A stretch of DNA of 64,000 nucleotides from Oceanisphaera sp. IT1-181 (GCF_033807535.1 NZ_CP136856.1:2661001-2725000); one strand, 5' to 3'; numbered from the stretch's first letter, positions 25,978 to 35,352 are shown. Numbers and translations are program-made. The notes: generated by a model from the letters alone, not told the origin.

Positions 25978-26418
25978 TTAACGAACGGTAATGACGCCGC
26001 ACTTGGCACTGTGGCTTACCTTATGCGAGACGCTGCCCATCGCCATTCCCTCTAGATTGCCCAAGCCGCGGCACCCCATCACAATCACATCGACCCCCAG
26101 ATCCTCAGCCTCTTGAATAATAGCGCGAGCCGGCTCGCCCCGAACCACATGCGCCTGCACTTGCGTCACCCCTAAGGCGTTCGCCTCCTGTACCGCTCGC
26201 TCTACTACCTTATTGCCGGTGACTTCCAGATCTTCAGGACTATCGCCTAGTGCAACCGCCCCTATGCCCCAGGTCATCATGGCGGGATGCTGTAACACCT
26301 CAGGTGCATGCACTATATGCATCTGGGCATCATCTTGCCGAGCCAAATGACAGGCCAAAGTCAGAGCCTTTTCACTTTGTTTAGAACCATCAATCGCAAC
26401 CAGTAATGACTTATACAT
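25978..26418 (-). CDS. Universal stress protein, UspA family
   Basis: This 146-residue single-domain Usp protein starts MYKSLLVAIDGSKQSEKAL. The C-terminal nucleotide-binding signature GCRGLGNLEGMAMGSVSHKV is close to the G-2x-G-9x-G(S/T) motif of ATP-binding members. Such proteins accumulate under stress and bind nucleotides; a specific role cannot be read. The frame extends upstream to 26550, but GGAGG lies just before the ATG at 26418 and the extra 44 residues do not fit the family. A two-unit AGCTAAA-type repeat lies downstream at 25920-25933. Confidence 0.9.
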   Translation of the reverse strand: MYKSLLVAIDGSKQSEKALTLACHLARQDDAQMHIVHAPEVLQHPAMMTWGIGAVALGDSPEDLEVTGNKVVERAVQEANALGVTQVQAHVVRGEPARAIIQEAEDLGVDVIVMGCRGLGNLEGMAMGSVSHKVSHSAKCGVITVR

Positions 26419-26627
26419 ACGTGCCTCCATATCCATACCGACCGTCCAGTTATTCAATCTTAGCCGATGAAAGACATTTAGCGTCGGGCCAGAAAAAACG
26501 CTGAGAGCTCGCGACCTTAAAAATAGCGCGCAGTAAGCCGCTAACAACAATCAAGCACTCAGCACTGAACTGGTTAAGCGACGGCAGATATCAATACTTT
26601 CGGTTGCTTCTGGCTGGATTTTAGTCC

Positions 26628-26659
26628 AAAAAAAACGCCAGCTAAGCTGGCGTTTTTTT
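26628..26659 (-). terminator. der operon terminator
   Basis: The stem AACGCCAGC/GCTGGCGTT with a 3-nt loop is flanked by runs of A and T. It lies directly after the der stop and can act on both strands. Confidence 0.9.
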
Positions 26660-26673
26660 AGTAGAAAAAAATG

Positions 26674-28215
26674 TTACTTTTTCTTTTTGTTAAACTTCAT
26701 CAGACGCTTACGCTTGCGCATCTGGTTAGGTGTCAACTTATTCTTGATACCTGCATACGGGTTTTCACCTTCGTTGAATTCGACCCGTATCGGCGTACCC
26801 ATAATTTGTAAGGAACGACGGAAGTAGTTAATCAAGTAACGCTTATAAGAATCAGGTAAGGCTTTTACTTGGTTGCCGTGCACGATAATGCGCGGTGGGT
26901 TATAACCGCCCGCGTGAGCATATTTCAGCTTCACGCGACGACCGCTCACCAAGGGTGGCTGGTGATCGTCTTGCGCCATCATCATGATACGGGTCAGCAT
27001 GGACGTATTGACGCGTTTGGTGGCAGAGGTATACGCCTCCTTAACCGAGTCAAATAAGTTACCCACGCCGCTGCCGTGCAGTGCCGAGATAAAGTGCAAG
27101 CGGGCAAAGTCGATAAAGCCTAAGCGACGATCCAATTCGCGCTTAATTTCTTCGCGCACATCATTCTCTAGCCCGTCCCACTTATTGACCGCTAATACGA
27201 TACTACGGCCCGCATTCAGCACAAAGCCGAGCAAGCTTAAGTCTTGTTCGGAAATACCTTCGCGCGCGTCCACGATCAACAGCACTACGTTGGCATCTTC
27301 GATGGCTTTTAGGGTTTTGATCACCGAGAATTTTTCAACGGTTTCATTCACTCGCCCGCGACGGCGTACACCCGCAGTATCGATCAAGATGTAATCTTGC
27401 TCGTCACGCTGCATCGGAATATACACAGAATCACGGGTGGTACCGGGTTGGTCATATACCACTACCCGCTCTTCGCCTAAGATGCGATTGGTCAGCGTCG
27501 ATTTGCCCACGTTGGGGCGACCCACGATGGCGAGCTTAATCGGTAAGTCCGCAAACTGCTGAGCATCTTCTTCGTTGGCTTCATCCATCACCGCGAGCAA
27601 GTCTTGAATTTGGTCTTCATCGAGATCCGAGAAATCAAACTCATCAACCGCGTCGTCATCGGCTTCTTCTTCAGCTTCTGCTTCTGCGGCCGCAACCAAT
27701 TGCTCATGCTCGGCGGCCAGCTCTTCTAATTGCGGCGCTAAGGCAATTTCAATCAGGCTGAGTACGCCACGACCGTGGGTGGCGGCAATCGGGTACACCT
27801 CGCCTAAGCCCAGCTGATAAAATTCGCTGACGGCGGAATCGGCGTCTATGCCGTCGGTTTTGTTCACCACCAGCAAGGTGCGCTTATGACAACGGCGCAA
27901 GTGTGCGGCTATGCCTTCATCGGCTGAGCTCAAGCCCGCTCGGCCATCAACCATAAACAGCACAACATCGGCTTCATCAATAGCGGCCAGTGACTGCGCG
28001 GCCATTTTCAGCTCTATGCCTTCTTCTGTGCCATCGATACCACCGGTATCGACCACAATAAATTCCAGCTCACCAATTTTGGCTTGGCCGTATTGGCGAT
28101 CGCGGGTTAAACCGGGAAAGTTGGCGACAAGCGCATCTCGGGTGCGGGTTAAACGGTTAAATAAAGTGGATTTGCCCACATTAGGGCGACCCACCAGAGC
28201 CACAACTGGCATCAT
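26674..28215 (-). CDS. der: Ribosome assembly GTPase Der (EngA)
   Basis: Der is a tandem GTPase needed for 50S subunit assembly. The first G domain starts at GRPNVGKSTLFNRL (residue 9) and the second at GRPNVGKSTLTNRIL (near 232), each with its DTAG/DTGG and NKxD motifs. A KH-like domain forms the C-terminus, which ends in a Lys-rich tail. The linker between the G domains (about residues 175-225) is strongly acidic and longer than in E. coli, giving 513 residues. Upstream codons to 28278 are open, but the MMPVVALVGRPN start at 28215 is the family start. A strong hairpin stands 26 bp upstream. Confidence 0.96.
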   Translation of the reverse strand: MMPVVALVGRPNVGKSTLFNRLTRTRDALVANFPGLTRDRQYGQAKIGELEFIVVDTGGIDGTEEGIELKMAAQSLAAIDEADVVLFMVDGRAGLSSADEGIAAHLRRCHKRTLLVVNKTDGIDADSAVSEFYQLGLGEVYPIAATHGRGVLSLIEIALAPQLEELAAEHEQLVAAAEAEAEEEADDDAVDEFDFSDLDEDQIQDLLAVMDEANEEDAQQFADLPIKLAIVGRPNVGKSTLTNRILGEERVVVYDQPGTTRDSVYIPMQRDEQDYILIDTAGVRRRGRVNETVEKFSVIKTLKAIEDANVVLLIVDAREGISEQDLSLLGFVLNAGRSIVLAVNKWDGLENDVREEIKRELDRRLGFIDFARLHFISALHGSGVGNLFDSVKEAYTSATKRVNTSMLTRIMMMAQDDHQPPLVSGRRVKLKYAHAGGYNPPRIIVHGNQVKALPDSYKRYLINYFRRSLQIMGTPIRVEFNEGENPYAGIKNKLTPNQMRKRKRLMKFNKKKK

Positions 28216-28240
28216 AAAATCTGTCTCCAAAAAACAATAA

Positions 28241-28268
28241 CGGCTCCTGATCGTGGGATCAGGAGCCG
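28241..28268 (-). terminator. Hairpin with T-tract between bamB and der
   Basis: A perfect 12-bp stem CGGCTCCTGATC/GATCAGGAGCCG with a 4-nt loop is followed, on the minus strand, by TTATTGTTTTTT. It lies between the bamB stop and the der ribosome site. It could be a partial terminator that lowers der transcription relative to the genes before it. Confidence 0.8.
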
Positions 28269-28291
28269 GTGGTGTCACTTAACTGCCGGGA

Positions 28292-29470
28292 TCAAGGTTG
28301 GTCTATGGCCAACAAATCTCCACTGCGGCTTTGCACATAAAGCGTATTACCGGCGACAATAGGCGCTACATAAAGCCCCTTACTATCAATACGCTGAAGC
28401 GATTTAAGTACACCAGTTTGGCTATCAAACCAGTACAAATAACCCTGTGCATCCCCGGCCACCAGATAATCACCAAACACGACCGATGCGGTTAGCTGGC
28501 GGTTTTCCAGCTCGGTGTTCGACCATACTTCCATGCCACTGCGGGCATCGACCGCAAACAAGTGGCTGCGGCTATCACTGATATAAAGTAGGCGTCCGTC
28601 GGTGCTGAGATCCTGAGAGCCCTGATATTGGCGCTTCCATAATTCTTGCCCCGAAATCAACTGATGAGCAGTTAGCTGGCCATTATAAGCGATTGTGAAC
28701 AGAATATCGCCCAAAATCACCGGTTTGGCCGCCACATCCACCATGCGCTCCAACTCAGTGGCACCGCGCGGATTAGCGATACGGGTATCGCGTACCGGCT
28801 GACCATTGGCCAACAAGGCAATGCCTAAGCGACCGTCAGCACGACCGTATAACACGGCGCCTCCCGCAGTTACTGGGGTGGCTTGGCTGCGCAAGGTCAG
28901 GCTGGGCTGCTCATTGCGCAACTGCCATTGCTGGACGCCACTGCTGGAGTCGAGGGCAATTAAGTTGCCGGCGCTGGTGTGCACCACCACTTTGCCATCG
29001 TCCACAGCCGGTGCGGCTAATACTTCACCCGCTACCGTTTGCGTCCAGAGCAATTCGCCGTCTGCTTGGCTTACGGCATACACCAGGCCATTTTCTGAGC
29101 CAAAATAGAGATTGCCATAAGCGGCCACTAAACCACCGGCGATGCGCGGGCTACGCTGTTGCTCGTTAATGGCTAGCTTATCGAGTCGCAACTGCCATTG
29201 GCGCTTGCCCGTTTCTTTATCGTAGGCGGCCAACACCCCATCACGGGAGGCGGCGAACACACGATCGCCTTCAACCACAGGTTTAAGCTGTGAATAATAT
29301 TCACCCACACCTTTGCCGATGGACGTAGACCAGCGGGCCTTGGTGTTTAAGGTATTACCCACATCCGGTAAGGGGCTAGCCGGCGCTAAGTCAGGCGTGC
29401 TTGAGCAGGCCACTATGCTTAAGCCCAATAGGGCTGGCAACAGCAAGTTTAAGGATTTGCGTACACTCAT
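28292..29470 (-). CDS. bamB: Outer membrane protein assembly factor BamB
   Basis: BamB is the lipoprotein of the BAM complex that helps insert beta-barrel proteins into the outer membrane. The signal peptide ends in a lipobox LSIVAC (Cys22). The rest is an eight-bladed beta-propeller of PQQ-like repeats, visible as recurring motifs such as VYAVSQADGELLW, LIALDSSSGVQQW and LFAVDARSGMEVW. The length of 392 residues is typical. Its ATG overlaps the yfgM stop by 4 bp, indicating coupled translation. Confidence 0.95.
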   Translation of the reverse strand: MSVRKSLNLLLPALLGLSIVACSSTPDLAPASPLPDVGNTLNTKARWSTSIGKGVGEYYSQLKPVVEGDRVFAASRDGVLAAYDKETGKRQWQLRLDKLAINEQQRSPRIAGGLVAAYGNLYFGSENGLVYAVSQADGELLWTQTVAGEVLAAPAVDDGKVVVHTSAGNLIALDSSSGVQQWQLRNEQPSLTLRSQATPVTAGGAVLYGRADGRLGIALLANGQPVRDTRIANPRGATELERMVDVAAKPVILGDILFTIAYNGQLTAHQLISGQELWKRQYQGSQDLSTDGRLLYISDSRSHLFAVDARSGMEVWSNTELENRQLTASVVFGDYLVAGDAQGYLYWFDSQTGVLKSLQRIDSKGLYVAPIVAGNTLYVQSRSGDLLAIDQP

Positions 29471-30123
29471 ACTTTATCGCTCTGTGCCGGATTAGCAGTT
29501 GGACTTACCGCCAAGTTGTCCAATTTCAGTTTCAGCGCCGGATTGTTATTCAAACCGCCCGCTTCTTCCGCTGCTTGGTAAGCCTTATAAGCCTCATCCG
29601 TATTGCCTTGGGCCGAGTACAAGTCACCTTGAATTTCGCTGCGCTGGGCACTGAACGCGTCTTGCTTAACGCCATTAAGCTGGGCTTGGGCCTCGTCAGC
29701 CTTGTCTTGAGCTAATAGCACTCGCGCCAAACGCAGGCGTATGGTCTCGCTAATCGCAGCATCTTTACTGCCGGCCAGAGCCAGCTCTAGTTGCTGCTGT
29801 GCTAATGGCAGCTGATTAGCTTTTACGGCTTCGCCTGCCAGTAATAAAGCGGCAAGCTCACCGTAGTTATTGCCTTGGTTTTGTTCAACGAACGCCGCGA
29901 CCTCAGTAAAGGCATCGGGCCCTTGGGTCGCTAACTTAGTACTGACATTGGCAAAGTTATCCGCACCGGCAGCGCGCGTTTCGACTTGCTGATCTTGATA
30001 ATAACGCCAGCCAAATAAACCGCCTAAGCCCACTACTGCACCCAAAATAATGGACTTTCCGTATTCTGCCCACCAACGTTTGATGGTTTCTAGTTGCTGT
30101 TCTTCCGTGCTATTAAAGTCCAC
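29467..30123 (-). CDS. yfgM: YfgM-family SecYEG ancillary protein
   Basis: YfgM is a single-span inner-membrane protein with a periplasmic TPR-like domain that associates with PpiD and SecYEG. Residues 1-20 are cytoplasmic (EEQQLETIKRWWAEYGKS). One membrane helix (about 22-42, IILGAVVGLGGLFGWRYY) is followed by helical repeats to residue 218. The start is GTG at 30123, directly after the hisS TAA, with AAGGTG six bases before it. The order hisS-yfgM-bamB-der is the conserved gammaproteobacterial order. Confidence 0.9.
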   Translation of the reverse strand: MDFNSTEEQQLETIKRWWAEYGKSIILGAVVGLGGLFGWRYYQDQQVETRAAGADNFANVSTKLATQGPDAFTEVAAFVEQNQGNNYGELAALLLAGEAVKANQLPLAQQQLELALAGSKDAAISETIRLRLARVLLAQDKADEAQAQLNGVKQDAFSAQRSEIQGDLYSAQGNTDEAYKAYQAAEEAGGLNNNPALKLKLDNLAVSPTANPAQSDKV

Positions 30124-31410
30124 TTAGATCACCTTTTTCAGCTGTGCAATAAGTTCATCCAGCGCCAAGGTTTGTTGCTCGCCTTGACCGCGTAAATATT
30201 TAACCGTGACTTCAGAACGCGCCACTTCATCTTCGCCCAAGATCAAGGCAATACCGGCGCCACTCTTGTCGGCACGTTTTAATTGCTTTTTAAAGTTACC
30301 GCCGCCGCAATGGCTGAGCACTTTAAGTTCGGGTAATTGGTCGCGCAATTGCTCGGCCAGTGCAAAACCCGCCGTTTGAGCGCTGTCACCCATAATGGCG
30401 ATATAAATATCGGCTAAGGCTGGCTCGCTCGCATCCGGGTTAAGAGTTTCGAGCAGCAGTACTAAACGCTCCATGCCCATGGCAAAGCCTACCGCAGGAG
30501 TAGCTTGGCCACCGAGTTGCTCCACTAAACCGTCGTAACGGCCGCCACCACATACCGTGCCTTGGGCGCCCAAGCTCTCGGTCACCCACTCAAATACCGT
30601 GAGGTTGTAATAATCAAGGCCACGCACCAAGCGCGGATTAACCTCAAACTCGATACCCGCGGCGCTGAGTAACGCCGTTAAGCCCGTAAAGTGGGCTTGG
30701 GTTTCTTCGCCAAAGTAATCGCTAAGTACGGGTGCGTCATGCAACAGCGCTTGTACGTCTGGGTTTTTACTGTCTAGTACGCGCAGCGGATTGGTGTGCA
30801 AACGGCGCTGGCTATCTTCATCAAGCTGGTCAAAAAACTGCTCTAGGTAAGCCACCAAGGCTTGGCGATATTCAGCCCGCTCACTCGGTTGGCCAAGGCT
30901 GTTGAGCTGCAAGACTAAATGCTCGCTCACGCCTAATTGCTTCCACAGGCGCGCGGTAAGCATGATCAATTCGGCATCTATGTCTGGTCCTTGCAGGCCA
31001 AACACTTCCACGCCAAATTGATGGAATTGACGATAACGGCCTTTTTGCGGACGTTCATAGCGAAACATCGGACCCATGTACCACATGCGTCGTTCTTGGT
31101 TGTACAGCAAACCATGCTCGATGCCAGCACGCACGCAACCTGCGGTACCCTCCGGGCGCAAGGTCATGCTCTCGCCATTGCGATCGTCAAAGGTATACAT
31201 TTCTTTTTCGACCACATCGGTCACTTCACCGATGGCACGACGAAACAGGCCAGTGGTTTCCATGATCGGCATGCGCACTTCGGCGTAACCGTAGCTGCTC
31301 ATTAACTGACGTAATGCGGACTCTGCCGCTTGCCAGGTCGGTGCTTGCTCCGGCAGACAATCGTTCATGCCGCGAATTGCTTGGATCTTTTTTGCCACAA
31401 CTTTTGCCAC
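30124..31410 (-). CDS. hisS: Histidyl-tRNA synthetase
   Basis: This class II synthetase charges tRNA-His. Visible family parts are motif 2 near FRYERPQKGRYRQFHQFGVE, the histidine-specific region LVRGLDYYN, motif 3 in GFAMGMERLVLLLE, and a C-terminal anticodon-binding domain. The frame is open to 31467, but the conserved start is xAKKIQAIRGMNDCLP. Two GTG codons, at 31410 and 31398, precede it because a 12-bp segment (GTTGTGGCAAAA) is tandemly duplicated. AGAGA is well spaced for 31410, giving 428 residues; 31398 is the homologous position of the E. coli start. Confidence 0.95.
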   Translation of the reverse strand: MAKVVAKKIQAIRGMNDCLPEQAPTWQAAESALRQLMSSYGYAEVRMPIMETTGLFRRAIGEVTDVVEKEMYTFDDRNGESMTLRPEGTAGCVRAGIEHGLLYNQERRMWYMGPMFRYERPQKGRYRQFHQFGVEVFGLQGPDIDAELIMLTARLWKQLGVSEHLVLQLNSLGQPSERAEYRQALVAYLEQFFDQLDEDSQRRLHTNPLRVLDSKNPDVQALLHDAPVLSDYFGEETQAHFTGLTALLSAAGIEFEVNPRLVRGLDYYNLTVFEWVTESLGAQGTVCGGGRYDGLVEQLGGQATPAVGFAMGMERLVLLLETLNPDASEPALADIYIAIMGDSAQTAGFALAEQLRDQLPELKVLSHCGGGNFKKQLKRADKSGAGIALILGEDEVARSEVTVKYLRGQGEQQTLALDELIAQLKKVI

Positions 31411-31516
31411 AACAGTATCTCTATTAATTAAAACCCAGCCCTGACGGGCGAATGAATGCATAGTCACATCAGCATTGAAACGAACTCAAGGTTCGCGCTG
31501 AATATTATTGATGGTT

Positions 31517-32635
31517 TTACTTTTGCTGCTTGATGGCAATGCGCGAGCTCGGGTCCATCATGGCGGCCTTGGCGCGAATGCGCGCTTCTAGCACATCCAC
31601 TAAGTTGCGATTATCTAGCCGCCCCACGCGCTCACCACCCTCATAGAGGGCACTTTTGCGCTGGGCTCCCGCTAGGCCTAAGTCGGAAATTAATGCCTCA
31701 CCCGGGCCATTCACCACGCAGCCAATAATGGACACATCCATCGGCAGCACTAAGTCTTCCAGCCGTTGTTCGAGCTCATTAACTGTGCTTATCACATCAA
31801 ATTCTTGACGTGAGCAAGACGGACAAGCGATAAAATTAATACCGCGCGAGCGAATACGCAGGGATTTGAGAATATCAAAACCCACTTTAATTTCTTCTAC
31901 CGGATCTGCGGCCAAGGACACGCGCAAGGTATCGCCGATTCCATCGGCTAACAACATGCCCAGACCAATAGCAGACTTAACGGCGCCGGCACGAAAGCCG
32001 CCGGCTTCGGTTATACCTAAATGCAGCGGCTGCTCAATTTGGCGCGCCAGTTCACGATAAGCGCCCACGGCTAAGAACACATCTGAGGCTTTTACGCTGA
32101 CTTTAAATTGGTCGAAGTTCAATCTGTCTAAGATGTCTACGTGGCGCATCGCCGACTCAACCAAGGCGGCGGAATTTGGCTCGCCGTATTTCTCTTGGAT
32201 GTCTTTTTCTAATGAACCGCCGTTAACGCCGATACGAATGGGAATACCTTTATCGCGGGCGCAATCGACCACGGCACGGATCCGCTTTTCATTACCAATA
32301 TTACCGGGGTTAATACGCAGGCAATCGGCGCCATATTCGGCCACTTGCAGCGCGATGCGATAATCAAAATGGATATCGGCGATCAGCGGCATTGTGGTAC
32401 CGGCGCGGATCAATTTGAATGCTTCGGCGGCTTCCATGGTCGGCACAGAGATACGCACTATATCGGCGCCGACTTTTTCTACGGCACGAATTTGGGCAAG
32501 CGTTGCCTCAACATCCGTGGTCAGGGTGTTGGTCATGGTCTGTACGGTAATGGGGGCATCTCCCCCGACCAATACCGAGCCGACGCGAATTTGCTTGGAG
32601 AGGCGACGTTTGATGGGAGTTTCAGGTAAGGACAT
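31517..32635 (-). CDS. ispG: (E)-4-hydroxy-3-methylbut-2-enyl-diphosphate synthase
   Basis: IspG (GcpE) is a [4Fe-4S] enzyme of the MEP isoprenoid pathway that converts MEcPP to HMBPP. The 372 residues contain an N-terminal TIM-barrel part and a C-terminal cluster domain. The three cluster cysteines are visible in ACPSCSR and IIGCVVNGPGEA. It lies 14 bp from rodZ upstream and ahead of hisS, as in E. coli. Its cluster demand is served by the ISC operon a few kilobases away, a functional rather than a transcriptional link. Confidence 0.97.
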   Translation of the reverse strand: MSLPETPIKRRLSKQIRVGSVLVGGDAPITVQTMTNTLTTDVEATLAQIRAVEKVGADIVRISVPTMEAAEAFKLIRAGTTMPLIADIHFDYRIALQVAEYGADCLRINPGNIGNEKRIRAVVDCARDKGIPIRIGVNGGSLEKDIQEKYGEPNSAALVESAMRHVDILDRLNFDQFKVSVKASDVFLAVGAYRELARQIEQPLHLGITEAGGFRAGAVKSAIGLGMLLADGIGDTLRVSLAADPVEEIKVGFDILKSLRIRSRGINFIACPSCSRQEFDVISTVNELEQRLEDLVLPMDVSIIGCVVNGPGEALISDLGLAGAQRKSALYEGGERVGRLDNRNLVDVLEARIRAKAAMMDPSSRIAIKQQK

Positions 32636-32649
32636 GATGTACTCTCAGA

Positions 32650-33663
32650 TCAAGATTGCGGCACTGTCAGTCGGGCAGCCCGACCGGCACGAAACGAAGA
32701 TAAGTCGACAGCTTTGCCTAAGTACTCGGCACGCACTGCAGTCGGCACGCCCAAAATTAACTTAAAGGGCGGCTCGCCTTCCAGTGCTAATGACTGCTGG
32801 GCGCTTTTAACGCCTTCGCTGAGTACCTTACCTTGGCTGTCGGTAATTTTAATCCAGCAGTCATCACTAAAGCTCAGGGTCAGTAAACGGGCATTGGTGC
32901 TGGTGGCGCTGGCTGCCGGTTCGCCGCTTGTCTTGTTAGCAACAGTCGCATTATCAACAGTCGTGTCATCTACCGCTGTGCCATCAACAGCATTTTCAGC
33001 AGCAGCGTCCGTCGGCTCGGCGGCAGAATCTGACACCGGTTCGATAGCACCATCAAGAGCAGAGGTATCAGCAGATGCAACATCTGACTCTACGTCTGAC
33101 TCTACCGCCGCGGCTTCTGTGCCGACATTCAGGGGTAACACGCCCTCATTCGAAGTCGTTACTGGCTGGGTTAAGCCAGTTTCTGTTTGAACAGCGTTAT
33201 TTTCAGACTCAAGATGGCGAGCGGGTTGACCGGCACCATCATGCCACCACCAATACACCAATGAAGTAAGCAGGCCTAAAAATACCAGCCAGCTAATGCG
33301 TTTTAACCATTTATCACTGGCTTGTTGGCGAGTTTTTTTGGAAAAACTTTTCATCGGCTCGACAGCTTTAAATTGCTCATGGCTCATGCTATCAAACGCG
33401 GCCAACGCCTGAGCTTCAGGCACGCCCACTACTTTGGCGTAAGCTTTAATGTAACCGCGTAAAAACGTCAGTGCCACGCCGGCCTTGTAATGATCGCTGT
33501 CAATAGACTCGATCACGGCCAAGCGCAGATTCAATCTGCGTGCTACTTCCGCTTGGGTCCAGCCTTTGGCTTCACGGGCTTGTTGCAGTGTTTCACCTGG
33601 ACCTGGGCCTGGACTTACTTTTTCTTCAGCCTGTGGCTGAGTGTCTGCTTCATTTATAGTCAT
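32650..33663 (-). CDS. rodZ: Cytoskeletal protein RodZ
   Basis: RodZ links MreB to the membrane and keeps rod shape. The cytoplasmic part has a helix-turn-helix (about residues 20-95, GWTQAEVARRLNLRLAVIESI). A membrane helix follows (about 130-150), then a Thr/Asp/Val/Ala-rich periplasmic linker and a C-terminal DUF4115 domain (LTLSFSDDCWIKITDSQGKVL). The linker holds short repeats (VESDVESDV, VDGTAVDDTTVDN) that match repeated DNA at 32930-33110. The frame is open to 33846, but the ATG at 33663 gives the family start MTINEADTQ; the upstream 61 codons do not resemble a protein I know. Confidence 0.92.
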   Translation of the reverse strand: MTINEADTQPQAEEKVSPGPGPGETLQQAREAKGWTQAEVARRLNLRLAVIESIDSDHYKAGVALTFLRGYIKAYAKVVGVPEAQALAAFDSMSHEQFKAVEPMKSFSKKTRQQASDKWLKRISWLVFLGLLTSLVYWWWHDGAGQPARHLESENNAVQTETGLTQPVTTSNEGVLPLNVGTEAAAVESDVESDVASADTSALDGAIEPVSDSAAEPTDAAAENAVDGTAVDDTTVDNATVANKTSGEPAASATSTNARLLTLSFSDDCWIKITDSQGKVLSEGVKSAQQSLALEGEPPFKLILGVPTAVRAEYLGKAVDLSSFRAGRAARLTVPQS

Positions 33664-34086
33664 TTGATAACAATCGCCTAGCCTGTTCTGAGTCTGGAAA
33701 TAACCACCCCAGCGGCGCCTGAGGTTTGCTTGAAACCAAATGCGCCGCTGAGGCGGACTGCTAACCATAAACTGTGGGCTGGGGGCCTGTTGCTCTAACA
33801 TGCCAATTCGTGCATGGGAACAAGCGACCAGCGCAACCAAATTCAATCTTATGCTTAATGCTAGTACGTGATTTTTTGCCTATTAGGTTGTCTATTGAGC
33901 AGCCCATGGAGCTATCAATCAAGCGGCCAGTCTAGTTGCCAACTGGATATCAGCCGAGCAGCGCTACTTTAGCATAATAAGACTCGAGTGCTGTCTACTC
34001 TGCTTGCTCTTGGCCACCCTAAGCTTGACCTCGGATAAGCTAAATCGTTCCTGACATTCGACATAGTGGCTACAAAATAATGGCAG
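33664..34086. other. Gap between rlmN and rodZ
   Basis: In many relatives a pilF/pilW lipoprotein gene lies here. I find no such frame and no clear remnant. The minus-strand frame upstream of rodZ is open for 61 codons but lacks recognisable motifs. No repeat or terminator is apparent. Confidence 0.5.
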
Positions 34087-35205
34087 TTAAACCATTGTGA
34101 CGGATATAGTTTCTTGCTGCAGCTGTTTTTTCTGAGTGCGTTTAGTGCGATCAATCACATCACCCACTAACTGGCCACAAGCCGCATCTATGTCATCGCC
34201 TCGAGTTTTACGAATGGTCACTGTATTACCGTATTGCATCAGCACTTTATTGAAGCGATCGATACGGCTATTACTTGGCCTTTCATAATCATTGTCTGGG
34301 AACGGATTAAAGGGGATCAGGTTGATCTTGCAGGGTAAGTCTTTTAATAACTCAGCCAGCTCATGGGCATGTTGCATGTCGTCATTGACGTGATCCAGTA
34401 ACACATACTCAATCGTTACCTTGCCTTGGTTGGCCGTCGATTTACTGATGTAATTGCGAATACTGGCAATCAACATGGCGATGTTGTACTTATCGTTGAT
34501 CGGCATGATTTGTGAGCGCAATTTATCATTAGGCGCATGCAAAGACACGGCCAAGGCCACGTCAATCATGTCGGCCATCTTATCGAGTGCGGGCACCACG
34601 CCAGAGGTCGATAAGGTTACGCGGCGCTTAGACAGACCAAAGCCATAGTCTTCTAGCATCAAGCTCATCGCGGGCACCACGTTATTGAGGTTAAGCAGCG
34701 GCTCGCCCATGCCCATCATCACTACGTTGGTAATGGGCTTGCGGCCGGTGTCGCGGATAAAACCCACGCGACTGGCGGCGCGCCACACTTGGCCAATAAT
34801 TTCCGACACCTTAAGGTTACGGTTAAAGCCTTGTTGAGCGGTAGAGCAGAATTTGCAATCCAGCGCACAACCCACTTGGGAAGACACACATAAAGTCGCG
34901 CGGTCGCCGTCTGGGATATACACGGTTTCTACTTCTTGGTCGCCCACCATCATGGCCCACTTAATGGTGCCATCTTCGGAGATTTTTTCGACGCTGATTT
35001 CAGGTGCGCGGATCTCGGCTTTTTCTTGTAGCTTAGCGCGCAACACCTTGTTGATGTTGGTCATCTGCTCAAAGTCGTCACAACCGAAGTGATAGATCCA
35101 TTTCATCACTTGATCAGCTCGAAATGGCTTCTCGCCTAGTTCATCGAAGAACGCACGTATGCCATCACGATCCAGATCCAGCAGGTTTATTTTTTTTTCA
35201 CTCAT
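34087..35205 (-). CDS. rlmN: Dual-specificity RNA methyltransferase RlmN
   Basis: RlmN is a radical-SAM enzyme that adds the C2 methyl group to A2503 of 23S rRNA and A37 of some tRNAs. The cluster motif CALDCKFC is at about residues 116-123. GMGEPLLN and the cysteine in DIDAACGQL near residue 350 (which forms the methyl-transfer intermediate) are present. The length of 372 residues is standard. The ATG at 35205 begins MSEKKINLLDLDRDG. It belongs to the group rlmN-rodZ-ispG-hisS, with a 423-bp gap before rodZ. Confidence 0.97.
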   Translation of the reverse strand: MSEKKINLLDLDRDGIRAFFDELGEKPFRADQVMKWIYHFGCDDFEQMTNINKVLRAKLQEKAEIRAPEISVEKISEDGTIKWAMMVGDQEVETVYIPDGDRATLCVSSQVGCALDCKFCSTAQQGFNRNLKVSEIIGQVWRAASRVGFIRDTGRKPITNVVMMGMGEPLLNLNNVVPAMSLMLEDYGFGLSKRRVTLSTSGVVPALDKMADMIDVALAVSLHAPNDKLRSQIMPINDKYNIAMLIASIRNYISKSTANQGKVTIEYVLLDHVNDDMQHAHELAELLKDLPCKINLIPFNPFPDNDYERPSNSRIDRFNKVLMQYGNTVTIRKTRGDDIDAACGQLVGDVIDRTKRTQKKQLQQETISVTMV

Positions 35206-35352
35206 TCGGTTGCCTCTTGCTTTTTGAACAGAGCGTTAGGGCGCAAAATTGTACAGAAATTAACGCCATCTTGCCAGCAGTACCCGCATTGCTTGCACTT
35301 AACCCACGAGTAATCACTTGGCAGATATTAAGCACAAAAGTTAAGCATAAAA

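Noticed and set aside
32714..33190. 158-codon plus-strand frame opposite rodZ
   Set aside because: It is the shadow of the Ala/Thr/Ser-rich rodZ linker, and the antisense frame has no signal or motif.
33664..34086. A pilF/pilW gene or remnant in the rlmN-rodZ gap
   Set aside because: No lipobox signal or TPR motifs are present in any minus-strand frame I read.
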